Below are positions 36,128-48,859 of a stretch of 64,000 bases of DNA, piece by piece. Origin of the DNA: Cryptomeria japonica (lineage: Eukaryota > Streptophyta > Pinopsida > Cupressales > Cupressaceae); the NCBI RefSeq assembly GCF_030272615.1, contig NC_081409.1, positions 615,582,755 to 615,646,754 of the forward strand, in the 5' to 3' direction. Each line of letters begins with the position of its first letter. The first letter of the stretch is position 1. A program made the translations under genes and the position numbers. The notes beneath the pieces were generated by a model. The model did no database searches. It saw nothing but the letters and a program-made list of their open reading frames with translations, and had not been told where the DNA came from.

Positions 36128-36213
36128 ATGAGAGATAAGCGCCCGTTGGATAACGACGGAAATGATGAAGCCCGACCAGAGGAGAAGCGCCAGAAAGTAC
36201 CTCAGCTTGCAAG
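36128..36213 (+). CDS. CBP60: CBP60 family protein, exon 1 (calmodulin-binding protein 60-like)
   Basis: The ATG at 36128 opens MRDKRPLDNDGNDEARPEEK and continues to ..KVPQLA, a charged N-terminus with an EEKR basic patch typical of CBP60 proteins just before the conserved block. The exon is 86 bp (28 codons plus two bases) and ends aag|gtaggt, a good donor. CBP60s are plant-specific, nuclear, calmodulin-binding transcription factors; members such as CBP60g and SARD1 control salicylic-acid immunity. Only the N-terminus is in the window, so the DNA-binding and calmodulin-binding regions and the subgroup cannot be judged. Confidence 0.85.
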
Positions 36214-37439
36214 GTAGGTTTTTGCGTGTCTGTTTTTGAAAAACGAATTATTTAACCTGTGCTAGGTTATTGTCGTACTGAATCACGTTGAAACGTTTCT
36301 AGTTTTAGTTTTCTAATTAATGTTTGTATTCGCTTGCCCTTTATAACGGCTTCGCTAAATTAATTGCCTTTTCTGATTTAAGTGGAGTTTTTTAGATGTT
36401 ATTTGTTTGTCTGATGCATTAATGGTTGGTTAAAGTCTTTCCTGCATCACTGTGAGATAGCAGGCCAATGTTTATATAACTTGCGCTAGGTCTTTGTTGT
36501 GCTTGATCAGCTTTGCGACGTTCCTTGTTTTATATTTTTAATCATTGTTTTATTCACTAGCCCTAGGTAATTACCTTTTCTGCTTAATAAAGCTTTTTAG
36601 CTCTTATATTGATGCATTATGGCTGCTTCTTTCTTTTTTGAGCCATTGTTAGGTGGGTTGCTAATGGTTTTTCTAAGATGTAAACCATAGTTTTATTACT
36701 CCTGGCTGGCAATAACAAGTCCTTCGCTCTCATTTTTTTGAGGGAGATTTAAATTGAGCTTCGGTAGAGATTGTATCTCCCATTTAGAACTGAGAGTAAT
36801 TTTAGACTATGGAAAACCACCCCGGGATTGTACCCAGTTCCAACCTTTTAGACTGGATGACTCTAGTTAGCGACCGGCTTACTTGAATCTGAGGTAGTTA
36901 GCCTTTCCATGTACCGGGTTGGGTAGGGACCAAGAGCACCACATTACTATGGTCGGCATGCTGGGGTGCTCTACCATTAGAGCTACTGGTTCCTTGGTGG
37001 GTTAGGGTGTGGCTTTTTTATGTCCAAAATGTGATTGCATTGTAGGCATCATTGGCCTTGTGAACCATGGTATGCTGCATGTAGCTGCTGCGTTAGCTTT
37101 TTTATTTTATGGATTATTATTCTGCGTTTGTCTTTCTGTCTTTGTAAAAGTTACAACTATGTTTCTATACATACACTTACTTTATGAACTAGTTATACTA
37201 ATATCAGGACATTTTCTTAGATGTGTTTCTAGGCATTTTCGCAACTGTTCCCATGGGTTGAGCTATTTTGTTGTTGCAAGTTAAGAAATGCATAAAGTTT
37301 ATTCTGGTTGGGCTTATAAACTTTATCTCTGCTTCATCAGCATTACTATTTTCTTGTTTTGCCACAGAATTTTTTATGTTTCTGTCTCATTGCTCTAACA
37401 TGCCACATTTTGTTTCTGACGTGGACACTGTTTTTACAG
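36214..37439 (+). other. CBP60 intron 1 (1226 bp)
   Basis: GTAGGT donor and TTTTTACAG acceptor. It contains a minus-strand SINE-like insertion (about 36733-36995); the remainder is T-rich intron sequence. The open frame at 37009-37284 is not considered coding because it has no splice logic or recognisable similarity. Confidence 0.8.
36733..36995 (-). mobile_element. Probable tRNA-derived SINE in CBP60 intron 1
   Basis: On the minus strand near its 5' end is TAGCTCTAATGGTAGAGC (36968-36985), an excellent RNA polymerase III A box as in tRNA genes. About 30-40 bases later a weak B-box-like segment (CTTGGTCCC) occurs. The unit ends with seven A (plus-strand T 36733-36739). The length of about 260 bp suits a SINE. 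I did not find a clear target-site duplication. Confidence 0.45.
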
Positions 37440-37515
37440 TGTTATAGTGGAAGCTCTAAAGGTGGACAGTTTGCAAAAACTCTGCTCATCCTTGGAACCG
37501 ATCCTTCGGAGGGTG
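37440..37515 (+). CDS. CBP60: CBP60 family protein, exon 2
   Basis: The acceptor tttttacag lies at 37439 and the donor gtaagt at 37516. The 76 bp exon completes the split codon and reads [20 protein letters not shown] then PILRRV. This is the signature N-terminal block of the CBP60 family and the strongest evidence for the gene. Exons 1 and 2 together make exactly 54 codons, so intron 2 is phase 0. Confidence 0.92.
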
Positions 37516-38177
37516 GTAAGTAGTCTTCTGTTTGCATGTATGAGAAAAGCATGCAAAATTAGTTTTGTTACAAATTGTTCATTCATCAAGGGTTACTGTT
37601 AAATTTGTGAAGACTGAAATGTTCGGTGGTTTGTCTTTGATATGATGATATGTCATAACCCGTTCCTTTGATCGTATTATTCAATAATGATAATAAATTT
37701 CTAAAATTTATCTCTCTTAAATTTATTCTTCAGAATGTGGCCATTATGAATGTATTCATCTAATATTAATTAATTGATTAAAGTTCCAAGGAAGCAATAA
37801 TCGTTTGGGGAATTAATCGACAAAACAAAAGTATAAGATTTTTTTCAAAAAATCGGGAAAAAATCGGATTTACAAAAAAACATAAAAAATTGCAGAAAAA
37901 CAATCAAAAACTACTTTTTTTTTAATATTTTAGGGCATTTCCATAACATAGAGATATTGTAGGCAAATAAAATAGACACTTGAACACATGAATTGCAGGA
38001 AATAGATTTTCGTTGTTTATATTAAAATCACTGATAACTTTGCACAAAATATACTACATTGTAAATATTATCTAAATGGTGATAGATGTCAAAATGTCAA
38101 TTACAATATAGTTTGTGACTTTGAACAAAGTCAACTTGTAAACTAAGTACAAAATATCAAATGTAGGCAATGACATG

Positions 38178-40913
38178 CTAGAGGGCAGGAGGCCCTGATG
38201 ATGAAGCTCCCGAGTGAGAGCTTGTCCTATTTCGTTCAATCCATTGAGGACCAAAGTTGGCTTGCCACATGATATCAAATTCTTTAGTCTCAAGTGGACG
38301 ATAAACAACAACATCATCATCATCATAAACATCAACATCATCATCATCATCATCATCATTAGCAGCAATCAACTCACACTCTGGATATATCTCATTGAGG
38401 TCAATTGGCAAGCCATCCTCAATAGTTCCTGATTTTGCCCATGTAGAAATTAGTGTCTCCCTTACAAGTGAAAAACACAATGAATAGTGAATGCAATTTC
38501 AAAAACTGCAACTATATATTAATATTCTCACCTTGAGCTTTCCTTATCTTCAAGTGGAGGTTGTGATGAACAAATACCAAGTCATTCATCTGTTGTTGTG
38601 ATAGGTGGTTGCATTTCTTGGAATGTACGTGTTCAAAAACACTCCAATTACACTCACAAGCTGATGAGCTACATGGTTGGCTCAAAATGCGCACTGCCAT
38701 CCACCTTAAATTTGGTATTTCGTCTCCAAAAGAAGTCCACAATGCAGCTGAAAAACACATTATATGGAGATGATATTGTAAGACTAAGAATATCTTATAA
38801 TCTTGTGAGCCTTTTTGAGCATGTTGGCAAAATAAAGAGATTGTCAAAAGTTTATAGAGTCTACCTGGTTGAATGGTTTTTCTGCTTTGTATAGCAGCCC
38901 TAGAAGAGAGAAAACCCTTAGAATGCTTGTACGCTTCCAACTCCATCGTAGCCGCATCAAATTTTTCTAAGTCATGAAACATTTTTTCCATGCACTTGAA
39001 GAAGCCTTGTTTGATCTCAACATCAATTTCCATGAAGTCAGTCTTATAGAATAACAAGGGATTGAACAAGTATCCCGCAACGTGGAGAGGAGTGTGCATC
39101 AGTCTAGCCCATCTCCTATCAATTATGTCCCACAATGGTGTATACCTATCCCTGTTATTTTCTAGCTTACTCCTTATCACCTCCTTGGCTCTATCCATGG
39201 CCTCATACACATATCCCATGGGGTTTTTTTCCCCATCCACTAGTCTCAAGACTTTTACTAAAGGCTCTGAAAATTCTACAATCTGTTCAATAGATTCCCA
39301 AAAGGTGGTAGAATACATATACTTTGCCACTGCTATGCCATTTGTTTGAGTTGTGAAGCTAGACTCCATCCACTCAGTTGAAACAAACATTCGCCTCAAA
39401 TTACCTTTTTGTTCACATAATGTTTGTAATGCAAGGAAATATGTTGCAAATCTTGTTACCCCTGGTCGAACTAGCTCCTTGCCTCCTGTGAAAGAGCACA
39501 TAATAGCTAAAATCCTCGTGTTATTATTAACAAATTTGGTGACCTTGTGAGCTTTCTGAAATGCCGCCTTAACCCATTCAATTTTTGCAATGTCCTCTAG
39601 GGTTAGATCAAGGCAATGTGCTGCACATGGTGTAAAAAACATGGAAGGGTATTTATCTGTCAGAAGTCTCCCTGCAGATACACAAGCAACAACATTGTCT
39701 GTGATAAAAATAACCACATTTTGTGGCCCTACATCCGCAACCACCACGTCATACATCTCAAACAATGCATTTGTGGATTTCATCATATTAGATGCATCCA
39801 CATATTTTAGAAAAATAGTGCCAATCTCACAAGAGACAAGGAAGTTAATAATGAGAGTTCGGTTCCTTCTATTTGTCCAACTATCTGACATGATATTGCA
39901 ACCAGTTTTAGCCCAGTGTAACCGATGTTGTTTAACAACATCTTGAACATCCTCTACTGCATCTTTCAACATACCAACCCTCAATGACTCATAAGATGGG
40001 GCTTGAAACCTAGGTCCTACAGCTGCAATAGCATCTACCATGGGTTGCCAATACGAGTTTCTGGAATAGCATCTACCATGTCATACATCTCAAACAATGC
40101 ATTTGTGGATTTCATCATATTAGATGCATCCACAGATTTCAGAAAAACAGTGCCAATCTCACAAGAGACAAGGAAGTTAATGAGAGTTCGGTTCGTTCTA
40201 TCTGTCCAACCATCTGACATGATACTGCAACCAATTCTAGCCCACTATAACCGATGTTGTTTAACAACATTTTGAACATCCTCTACTGCATCTTTCAGCA
40301 TACCAACCCTCAATGACTCATAAGATGGGGCTTGAAACCCAGGTCCTACAATTGCAATAGCATCTACCATGGGTTGCCAATATGGGTTTCTGGAAGCATG
40401 GAATGCCATGTGAGAGGAGTACCAAAAATTACCCATTGCCTTCTTTGCTTGTTCAGTGACAGTTTTCCTCCATCTCGTACTCTCCAAAGTGGTTTGTGAT
40501 CTTGGTGTAGTATGAGGTTGGAAGAAAGTATTAATGTTTCCTCCACTTGTGTTTGGTCCACGTGCTATAGAATTAGGTGTTGACCCACATTCCTTGAAAC
40601 TCCCATCTTCGCCATCTTCCTCATGCCAACAGTTGCTCTTGGGATCTGCAGAACTAAAACCTATTTCAGCCCCAATTCTTGCCTTTTTGGCCTTACTCTC
40701 ACAAATCCCGTCAAGAGATTGCTTTGCCTGATACGAGACATTTGCAGGGCATTTTTTGCATATCTCGGTGTTATTTCCTCGTTCTTTTGACAAATGCCAT
40801 TTGAAATGATAAATCCCACCATTGATGTCCTCTAGACACCAATTGCACTTGACCTTCGTGCTACCTGGAACTGCTGTGCAGTGTGTCCACGCAAAGTCTT
40901 TTTGACGTGGCAT
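38178..40913 (-). pseudogene. hAT transposase, interrupted by an internal 330 bp duplication
   Basis: The ATG at 40913 begins MPRQKDFAWTHCTAVPGS. A BED-type zinc finger (CNWCLEDIN ... HFKWHLSKE) is followed by the DUF659 region (NPYWQPMVDAI, FQAPSYESLRVGMLKDAV, SDSWTNRRNRTLIINF). Next come the catalytic-domain segments (FITDNVVACVSAGRLL, FFTPCAAHCLDLTLEDI) and the C-terminal dimerisation domain (LSQPCSSSACECNWSVFEHV). A stop lies at 40242 and a frame break near 40040, where about 330 bp (39749 to about 40075) are repeated at 40081-40400, so the DUF659 segment is present twice. A C-terminal part at 38178-38480, with a poly-Asp run encoded by a CAT repeat, lies in another frame and may be a separate exon. 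It would cut and paste the element; it is broken now. Confidence 0.9.
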
Positions 40914-41199
40914 TGTGATTGATAATCAAATCTGCAAAAAATTACTTTCAGTCTTTAACTTTTGAGGGATCTAGGGTTGGTTTTGTGTACAATAATTGCA
41001 TTTGAATTTCATTGACATGGGAAATTGGAAGTGTTAATCTAATTGAATATCAAGTTTACAACAACTGAAGATATGGTAGAAACCTAGCAAAATAGAAATT
41101 TCAAAAGTATTTGTAGAACTGTTAAATGTATTATGAATCCTGATTGTTCCTATCAAATGTAACTGTCAAATGTATTATGAATCCTAAACTGATTTAAGA

Positions 41200-41810
41200 C
41201 ATAATAATGCATACACAAATTACAGTAAATATCAAATAAATCAGATAATAAACAAAATAATTATACACGAAATAAATCTGTAATAAATCAGATAATAAAC
41301 GAAATAATTATACACAAAATAAATCTCTAATAAATCTGATAATAAACAAAAATGATTTATTTCTGGACAATACTGATAAACACAGAAAATTATTACTGTA
41401 TTATTATCTGTGCAATTGATTATCTGTGATTTTGTATATCTGTGTATAATACATAATAATATACACAAAATAAATCAGATAATAAACAGAAATAATAAAA
41501 TGCAAAATAAAGTATCACAGAATTATTTCTGATTATCTGATTTAATTTCAAAATAGTAATAAGCAACATACAAAATACAAATTACACAGAAAATTACAAG
41601 ATAGTATCATAAAAATAACAATTGTCTTATTATTATTTTTATTTTGTATTATACACAGAAAATAATAATCTGATAATACAACCTACAAAATTATCTGTGC
41701 ATAAAAATAATAATCTGTGTATTATAGTTTCATAAAACAGATTATACAAATAATATAATACACAGATTATATAAAACAGATTATACACAGAAAATACGGA
41801 AATAAATTAA
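41200..41810. repeat. AT-rich repeats with ATAATCTGTG/CACAGATTAT motif in the hAT 5' region
   Basis: A unit of about 60 bases (aataaatcagataataaacaaaataattataca) repeats at 41233-41355. The motif attatctgtg/cacagattat then recurs in both orientations up to about 41800. This resembles the subterminal motif clusters that hAT transposases bind, though it could be simple low-complexity growth. Confidence 0.6.
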
Positions 41811-42283
41811 AGAAATAAAGAAAATAGCACAGAAATAACACCGAACATTACACAAAGAAAATACACAGAAAAAAACCTGGCTTCTTTGCTGGCAATGGCA
41901 ATGACAATGGCTTTTTCCTTCTTCTGCAACCCGTCGAGCTCTACTTCTTGTCGTCCACTCTTGCTTTTCCTCCTGTCGTCCAGACACTCTGCCTCTGATC
42001 CAAGCTCACGCCGCAAACTTATAAGCAAAAATTCACCTTTTTTCAGTTTTCACACTGTTTAGGGTTTTCGCGGGGGTTTTTTTGGCTGCGCTGGCGATTT
42101 TTTTCGGGATTAATCACACCCGGCTATTCCGTTTTTTTCCCGATTAAACCCAAAAAAATCGGTGATCCGTTGACCAAAAAAATCGTGATTTTTTGGGGGT
42201 TTTGATCGGCAAGGCGGGTTCCGATCAACGATTAACCGGAATAACCGCATTTTTTTGCAGATCATTGCTTCTATGGATTAAAT

Positions 42284-45200
42284 AACACAATGTTAAGTAA
42301 ATGATAAAGCAATAGAAATAATTAAGTAAGCAATATAATATTAATTGATTAATTAATCAATATAATATCAATATGTTTATCTTCCATCTTGTATTTATCC
42401 AATATTAATTAATTAAGCAATGTATTTATCTAAAATTAATTGAATTAATCATTAATAATATTTTATAAGACAATGTATTATTAATAGCTAACAAGGCTAT
42501 TACTTAAAGAACATGATAATGACTTAAGGCTGTGATCCTTAGTCAAAAAGGCACCGTTTGAAAATTAGTAGTCAGATCCTTCCCACTCAAGCATCGCACA
42601 TATTAAAGGGTCTAGCAAATCATTATGACCCAGTACGGAGAATATAAAAAGAATTCGGGGCACAGAATAGTGTCTAAATTACGATTGAGAATTGGGGTCT
42701 GCCTGTCAAGGTTTATAACTGGGTCAAAGGGAACAGTCTGGTACGTTGGCTGATCCATGCAATAATGTTGTCTAGTTTAAGCAATATAAACAGCAATATA
42801 TGTCAGAAATATCTGAATGTAATGCTAACTAATTTATAAATAGTCTTCTAAATCAGAAAAAAATAATTATGATAATCAGAAACAATTAAGTTTCACAGTT
42901 TAAATCAATATAATTATAATATAATATTGTTGAATATTATAATGCTGTTAACATCACGTTATCAATATAATACGTTATTCTACTAATAATGTAATATAAC
43001 ATGATGACAGTGTAATAATGCCTTACTATAACTAACTGTTCTTATGACTATTAAGTAAATTATATGATGGAGTCTGTAATACCTTTCAATCTCACCATCC
43101 AATTATGGAGAGAGAGTACAAGGAAGCAAGAGCACTAGGCTTCAGCAGGTATGCCAACCCCAAGTGTGGGCCATGAAGCCAAGTTGACGAGGTCCTTGGT
43201 GCTCTTGGGCTTGTTGGAGAGGGATAGACTCGAGGCACCTTATGTGATTCCCCTTGAGCTCCAAAGGAGGATAGGTGTAGAGAAAGGAAGGTTATTGAAT
43301 CCTTCATATACACTTTGCAATATATTAAGAATGACGAATATATGTTCTATGATGACACGATGGAAATTTTGTCTAACTTGTTGTGCAGGTTCTAGACCAA
43401 GCTTTAGTTGACATTAGTGTCCTTTTATTGTTCTCATTATGTACTAAAATTGTGATTCTAGGACAGAATATAAGAGGGTCACATTAGGGGACATTACATG
43501 ATACTGGAGTGTTCACAGAGGAGTAGCTGTGACCTGAATTAGGCCAATGTGGAAAAGTGCATTCCTTAATTCAGTTTTCAAAGGTTAGATGGATATTGAT
43601 ACTATTATATCACCAAAAACCAGCATAGTAGTGTTGCACTTTAAGAAAAATGCCAGATCTAGTATAAATTGATGTAATTGGAGTGCAAAACTACCTTTGA
43701 AAGAGATGAAAATACTCATGCTTGGGCTATTATAACTTTTTTGATCTATCCTTTCCAACAATTAATATATAACTCAAATAACTCAAATAGTGTCATATTG
43801 GTCAGGAAAACACACAGTTAGGAAATACCTGAACAGCTTAGCCTGTTCTCTCTGCAATGACATCCATTAGTTGCAAATAGTTAGCCTTGATAACATCATC
43901 ATAGCTGCAAAGAACCATACCAAAAGTCATTGGCAGTTAACAGGTGTTCTTAATTCATCAATTCCAAACTCGGACATTGCTTCTATCATGTGTACAGAAA
44001 ATATCATTATCTTCATATTATTCACAAGACTTAGTATCATACTGTACTTCAATATATTTAGCTGAAATATACATTTGTTAAATTCCATAAATTAGATCCC
44101 TCCAACTCGGTTAGTCCAGGATGTTGCTTGAGAAGGTGGACTTTTGGCTATTGGGACTGATGTTGTAGTTGATTCTGGAAAAGTGGCTGTTTGTATTGAA
44201 ATTGAATTTAATCATTTGGCTGAAAGAGACCGTGTTTCAGCCCATAAAGATGTGATTTCTTTGTTACCATACTCTTTAGTATTTCACAGTGCTTGAAAAT
44301 GATTTTCCAGGTAATTTTAACTCAAATTCAGCCATTTTGGACAAGAATGATGCTATAGCTGAGCTTATACTGGAACTAATGGGACGATAGTACTGCTGAA
44401 GGCATGTCAGCTTAGGATAGTGCCGGTAGTTGCCCCTAGAAAATATTTGGCTAACAGGTATTAGAGTGGGGTATGTCTTGTTTAATGTGTCATCCAAGAG
44501 TATGTGGGAGATCTCTTTGAGGTCAAGAGCAGTGTCTATGCTTTGCTTGGATATGATGGACCTTGATTGATATCTGCACTTTGTTAGGGAATAATTTTAA
44601 CCCTTAATGATTCTTTAAATTCTACAATATCTAGCTAATTATTGATCTATGCAAATTCTGAAGGTCAGAGGAGCTGGAATTACTATTTTTTAATTGCTTG
44701 CCATTATTCTTGCCAATTTACCTTTTTATAGCTGAATCTGGTTGCAGTCATTGTTAAAGTGTAGGCTCTCCTATGTAAATCTCTGGCTGTTAGCATATTA
44801 TTGCTACAAGTTTAAGCAGAGTGAACTGTTGCAGAGAATCAGCATACTTGTTTCTGCAAGAATTAATGTTGTCTGAAATCTTTTTAATGCCAGTTCCAGA
44901 CCTCCATTTTTTGGCTGCAGGGTTTCTTCTCTAATATTTCTAGATTTCTAATTTGGTCTCCTAAATTCTGTGTTCTTAATTCTGACTTACTTGATTGTGT
45001 AAGCTATCTTGTTCATACCCATTTTCAAATCTCATGCGTAGTATTTAGATGTTATTTATCCACTCTATTAATGTTCTTGCTTAGGCTCAAGAAGCATTAT
45101 ATTGGCATAATGGAGTTCCCACCTAAGTTCAAAAAGTATGCAGCTACAATTTCCTCTTTCAAGTTTTTTAAATAGAAGACATGCCAAAATTGTATAATGC

Positions 45201-45480
45201 CATTTTGTTGTTTCCTTAATTGATAATACTTAATCAAATTATCGTTTCTATGCAAATTATTGTTTCTTGGTTACTTTTTTCTACATCATTAGTAATGCAC
45301 ATTTGATTTTCCTTTATCAGCATCTGGATTCTGTACAGATCATAAAAATATCCAACAAGACTTAGAAGAGCACAATCTTGAATAAAATTGAGAAATCTCA
45401 ACCACCAAAGGGAACCCAAAGAAACGAATGCTGAGAGGGAGGGTGAGTCAGCATATATTAAAACTTAACCAAATTAACCA
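42284..45480. other. Intronic sequence, no gene recognised
   Basis: Mostly AT-rich unique-looking intron. A GC-richer patch at 43100-43430 opens 86 codons on the plus strand (43151-43411) but matches nothing I recognise; it may be an old transposon fragment. Confidence 0.5.
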
Positions 45481-45499
45481 CTCAATTATCGTTCATTCC

Positions 45500-45790
45500 A
45501 TTTACCGCATGTGCAGAAATAAAGAACTGAAAACACAAAAACAATCACTCATGAACACCAAGATTTTATGTGGAAAATCCAATGAGGGAAAAACCATGGT
45601 AAGAACTATTTGACTATATGAAAAATAGGTTACAATGTTTAGGCTTAAGGCCAAGGAGCTCACTGCCCCTGAGGAGGACTTGCAAGACTGAGGTGCACAA
45701 CCTTAGGGCAAGATACAAAGACTTGCGACACTGAAGATCACTTCTTCAGGGCAAGATGCAATACATATGAAAGAGAAACATCAATAGGAT
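45500..45790 (+). repeat. LTR-like remnant
   Basis: The string tgtggaaaatccaatgaggg followed by aaaaaccatgg (about 45570) resembles the cgtggaaacccaactgggaa block of the copia LTRs at 2409 and 9213. It is followed by a similar run of degenerate aggactt/gcaagactg units. No PBS, PPT or partner LTR was found, so it may be a degraded solo LTR of a related family. Confidence 0.4.
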
Positions 45791-46233
45791 TGAACTGTAG
45801 GGGACCGCATCCACTGATATGCTGATTACAGTTCTCTGTTAAAACAAATCTGAAACTGCCTTCATTACTGCACTATCGTACTTGTGAACCTTTTCATCAC
45901 TTTACAAACACATTGCACAATACACACACCTCATACATACATCTAAAAAATGTTTTTATTTCTTTTATGCCATTCGCAACATCAATTAGGTCTGCCTAAT
46001 TGGATGTAACGTGTAGAATCAAAATAATTGGCCCAAAAATAATCTTCAATGCATTGCAAAAGGCAAAATTAAATGTGAGGCATCACACCATGTTGGCACA
46101 CCTTCTTTTCCATCCCAAATCAATGCCTATAGGCCTGCATGCTATTGCACGGACCAAAACATTATAAGTCGTCTCCAAATGATAAAGCAGTTAAGGCATA
46201 CCAACACAACTTACTCAAAATACAATGTAAATG

Positions 46234-47545
46234 TGATGTCCCCATCCAAATGATAAGTCTATAGCACTGAACAACTAAAATAAGCTCCTTGTATTAACTT
46301 TAAAGATAACTTACAATTCATTAAGCAGAAATGAATACTTGTAGACATCAAGATATCTACCGATATAAAGACCATTCAAACATATAGTGGCATTTCTTAA
46401 TTATATAACAGTCGTATCGATTATATACAAAGGCAGAACATATAGATTATTATCGACATTAAAGAATGACGACTTGAACAAAACAAATGGAAGGACACCT
46501 AAAAGTGGGTGGAGTATTCATAGGAGTAAATTATGTAGTGCGAAGTTTAGAGGAGATCCGTATTATCGAAGAGACCCAGTTTGATATTTTATAAGATATC
46601 AATATTTAGCAAGTCGATCGGCTATAGGTGAAAGCCATATTTCTGAAGACAAGTATTGTATTATTTGATGCAAATATAAGTATTGGGAATAGACATTGAC
46701 AAATCGATATTAACTACTTGAGGAGCCGAACATATTGAGTGTTTGATATAATTAATCGGATGATGAGATAAATGTGTCACTTTGGTGAGACCGATACACA
46801 TAGTAAGAATGGGAAATACGATTTCTTCACGCCACCATGAATATTAGAATTAATTCCGCTAATTAACGACCCCTTGAAGAAAGATGTATGTGGCGGCAAT
46901 GCCAGAATCACGGATATTGCAACTATTAATACATTCACCTTAATATCAGCGATTACTTTAAATATCTTAATGATAAACAACGATTAGAGACTATTAGGCA
47001 ACGGATATGAAAAGGAGACTAATCGGCACCTTTGGAATAATAAATCAATTGGTAAGAAATGATACGTTGGGAAGGAAACGTGTTTTATCGACATGAAAGG
47101 ATGTAACTTCTCCCTCTTGAAAGGTATATTAGGGGGATATATAGAGGAATATGGAGGGAGTCGGAAAAAGGGGGATCTTCAGAAAATGGCAGTATTAATC
47201 ATCTTCAATTATCGATCATGGAGGGGGATTAGTAGTCCGCAAGACATCCAGATCAGATCAGACTGTTATTAAGTTCCAGACAGTAATATCTTGGGACTTG
47301 GTGGTATGTACGGGAATGTGCTTAATATATACAGCCTGATAATATTTGTTATACAGGATTTAATAGTAATATTTAAAAGTAATACTAATATAGGTTATAT
47401 CTCATACTTTACTTCACATACAGGGAGAGACCAGATCTGATGCATGTCAGATCTGTCTACCACTACAGGTACTTGGTAGAATAATGATTAGTGTTTTAGT
47501 AAATGGCAGTGCTAGTATTTTATATGTGTTAGGAAATATAATTTG

Positions 47546-47578
<33 letters not shown>

Positions 47579-47901
47579 CATATGTCTAGATATATACATG
47601 CAAAGGTTGATCAGTCAAATGATATTTTATAAATAATTACTCTGCAGCAAAACATATAGTGTGATATAATCTGAATATATATAATATATATATATATATA
47701 TAGTAATTTGAATGAACAAAATAAATATGAAACTACGAGTCAGATTGAATTATCAATTCAAAATCAGGAAAAGATTATGTTATCACTGATTTGATTCATG
47801 TTAAGAATGATTTGACTCTGACTCAAGTTAGTTTTAAAGTCAAAATATATAGAAATAGATAAATCATGGTAAAAACAGGCCTAAACCTAGTGGGGACATT
47901 A
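46234..47901. repeat. Possible solo LTR or LTR-like block
   Basis: The block starts TGATGTCCCCA and ends TGGGGACATTA, an 11 bp imperfect inverted terminal pair of LTR type. Near 47130-47150 is gggggatatatagagga, a TATA-like site. No target-site duplication is visible (aaatg versus ctgta), and no ORF above background is present. Two TA-dinucleotide runs (about 47545-47580 and 47680-47702) lie near its right end. Confidence 0.4.
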
Positions 47902-48850
47902 CTGTAAACCATCAAAAACACTTGTGGATGCTCAACATAGCATCACCTAAAATCAACAAATATGAATCAACAAACCGAATCACCAAATACCTAAATGAAC
48001 AGGAATGCAACACATTCCTGTTCATTGTCATTTTGTCACTGTACAGACTTGAACTCAGATCGACATAATTCCAACTGTAGACCAAATGGGAATTTGACAA
48101 CTGGAGTATATCATGCATACACATCCCCACCACCATCATATTCCAGCTACATGAACTGATGAAACATATGCAACATAATGCAGACCGAAAGCTGAACGAA
48201 CTCTAACAGACTGTTCACCGGAACAGTCATACATCACTAAAACCAACCGTGGACCACTAGGATCATCTCCAAAGCTTTGGTAAAGCTACATTACAACTTA
48301 ATATATAATTTGAAGTGATTGCAATCAGCCACCAACCATCCGCATGACCACTAAACAATTTCCTTTTTACTGCACTACTTCAAATCACATCCGGACTAGG
48401 TATATCAACAAGTTACATATCTGGATCAAGAAGTTTGACATCAATGACAGCAAGAACTTATATTTGCAACAAACATATTGAACTAGAAACTAAAAGAATA
48501 ATCTGAAAACAATCACCCTATTCATCCCAACCAACATTAAAGAAAATTCAACACAACTTCAAAGTAGAGGAAAAATTTAAGCATGGGCTGAAACTAGTCT
48601 CCTCTTCTGCGAGAGGAGCCTCAGTTGTTCATTTAGAGCCATCATCACTAGAACCTGAGCTTCCAACGTCAACCTTGTAATCTTCCTCCCTCCGCCCTTT
48701 GCTGTGGACCCATAATTGACTTTGGTCTTCTTACTTTATGATTGAGAAATATTAAGAATTTGAAAGGAGGCAAGCTGAACTTCCCCATTATGGCTTCTGC
48801 AAAACCTTACAATCGTGCATGTCATCTTGCATGCCACATCCTATACTGAA
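47902..48850. other. Intronic sequence, no gene recognised
   Basis: AT-rich, no credible frame; nothing seen. Confidence 0.5.
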
Positions 48851-48859
48851 GAAGTAAGA

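Larger units (their letters stand above)
37787..42275 (-). mobile_element. hAT-family DNA transposon
   Basis: The transposase lies centrally on the minus strand. Candidate termini are CAAGGAAGCAATAATC (37787-37802) and, inverted at the right end, CATAGAAGCAATGATC (42260-42275), matching at 13 of 16 positions and beginning CA..G like hAT ends. Both subterminal regions carry aaaaaatcgg/ccgattttttt repeats (about 37846-37875 and 42085-42200). A candidate target duplication is gattaaag (37776-37783) versus gattaaat (42276-42283), but three extra bases separate it from the left terminus, so the left edge is uncertain. Confidence 0.7.

Noticed and set aside
35917-36138. 73-codon plus-strand frame overlapping the CBP60 start
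   Set aside because: It begins with GTG, contains no ATG, and only overlaps the real start; a true upstream ATG frame is 35922-35969 instead.
36514-36995. Shared ctactggttccttggt between the SINE-like unit (36984-36998) and the palindromic insert (6518-6533)
   Set aside because: About 16 bases only, with unrelated flanks; chance or a shared short word is likelier than homology.
37009-37284. 91-codon frame in CBP60 intron 1 as an extra exon
   Set aside because: Exons 1 and 2 join in phase without it and it has no acceptor/donor pair or known CBP60 sequence.
43151-43411. 86-codon frame in a GC-richer patch of CBP60 intron 2
   Set aside because: No ortholog-like motif, no splice sites around it in phase, and not between conserved CBP60 blocks.
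47540-47705. CRISPR-like or satellite array at TA repeats
   Set aside because: Simple TA dinucleotide microsatellite in plant intron sequence; the same at 62568-62600.
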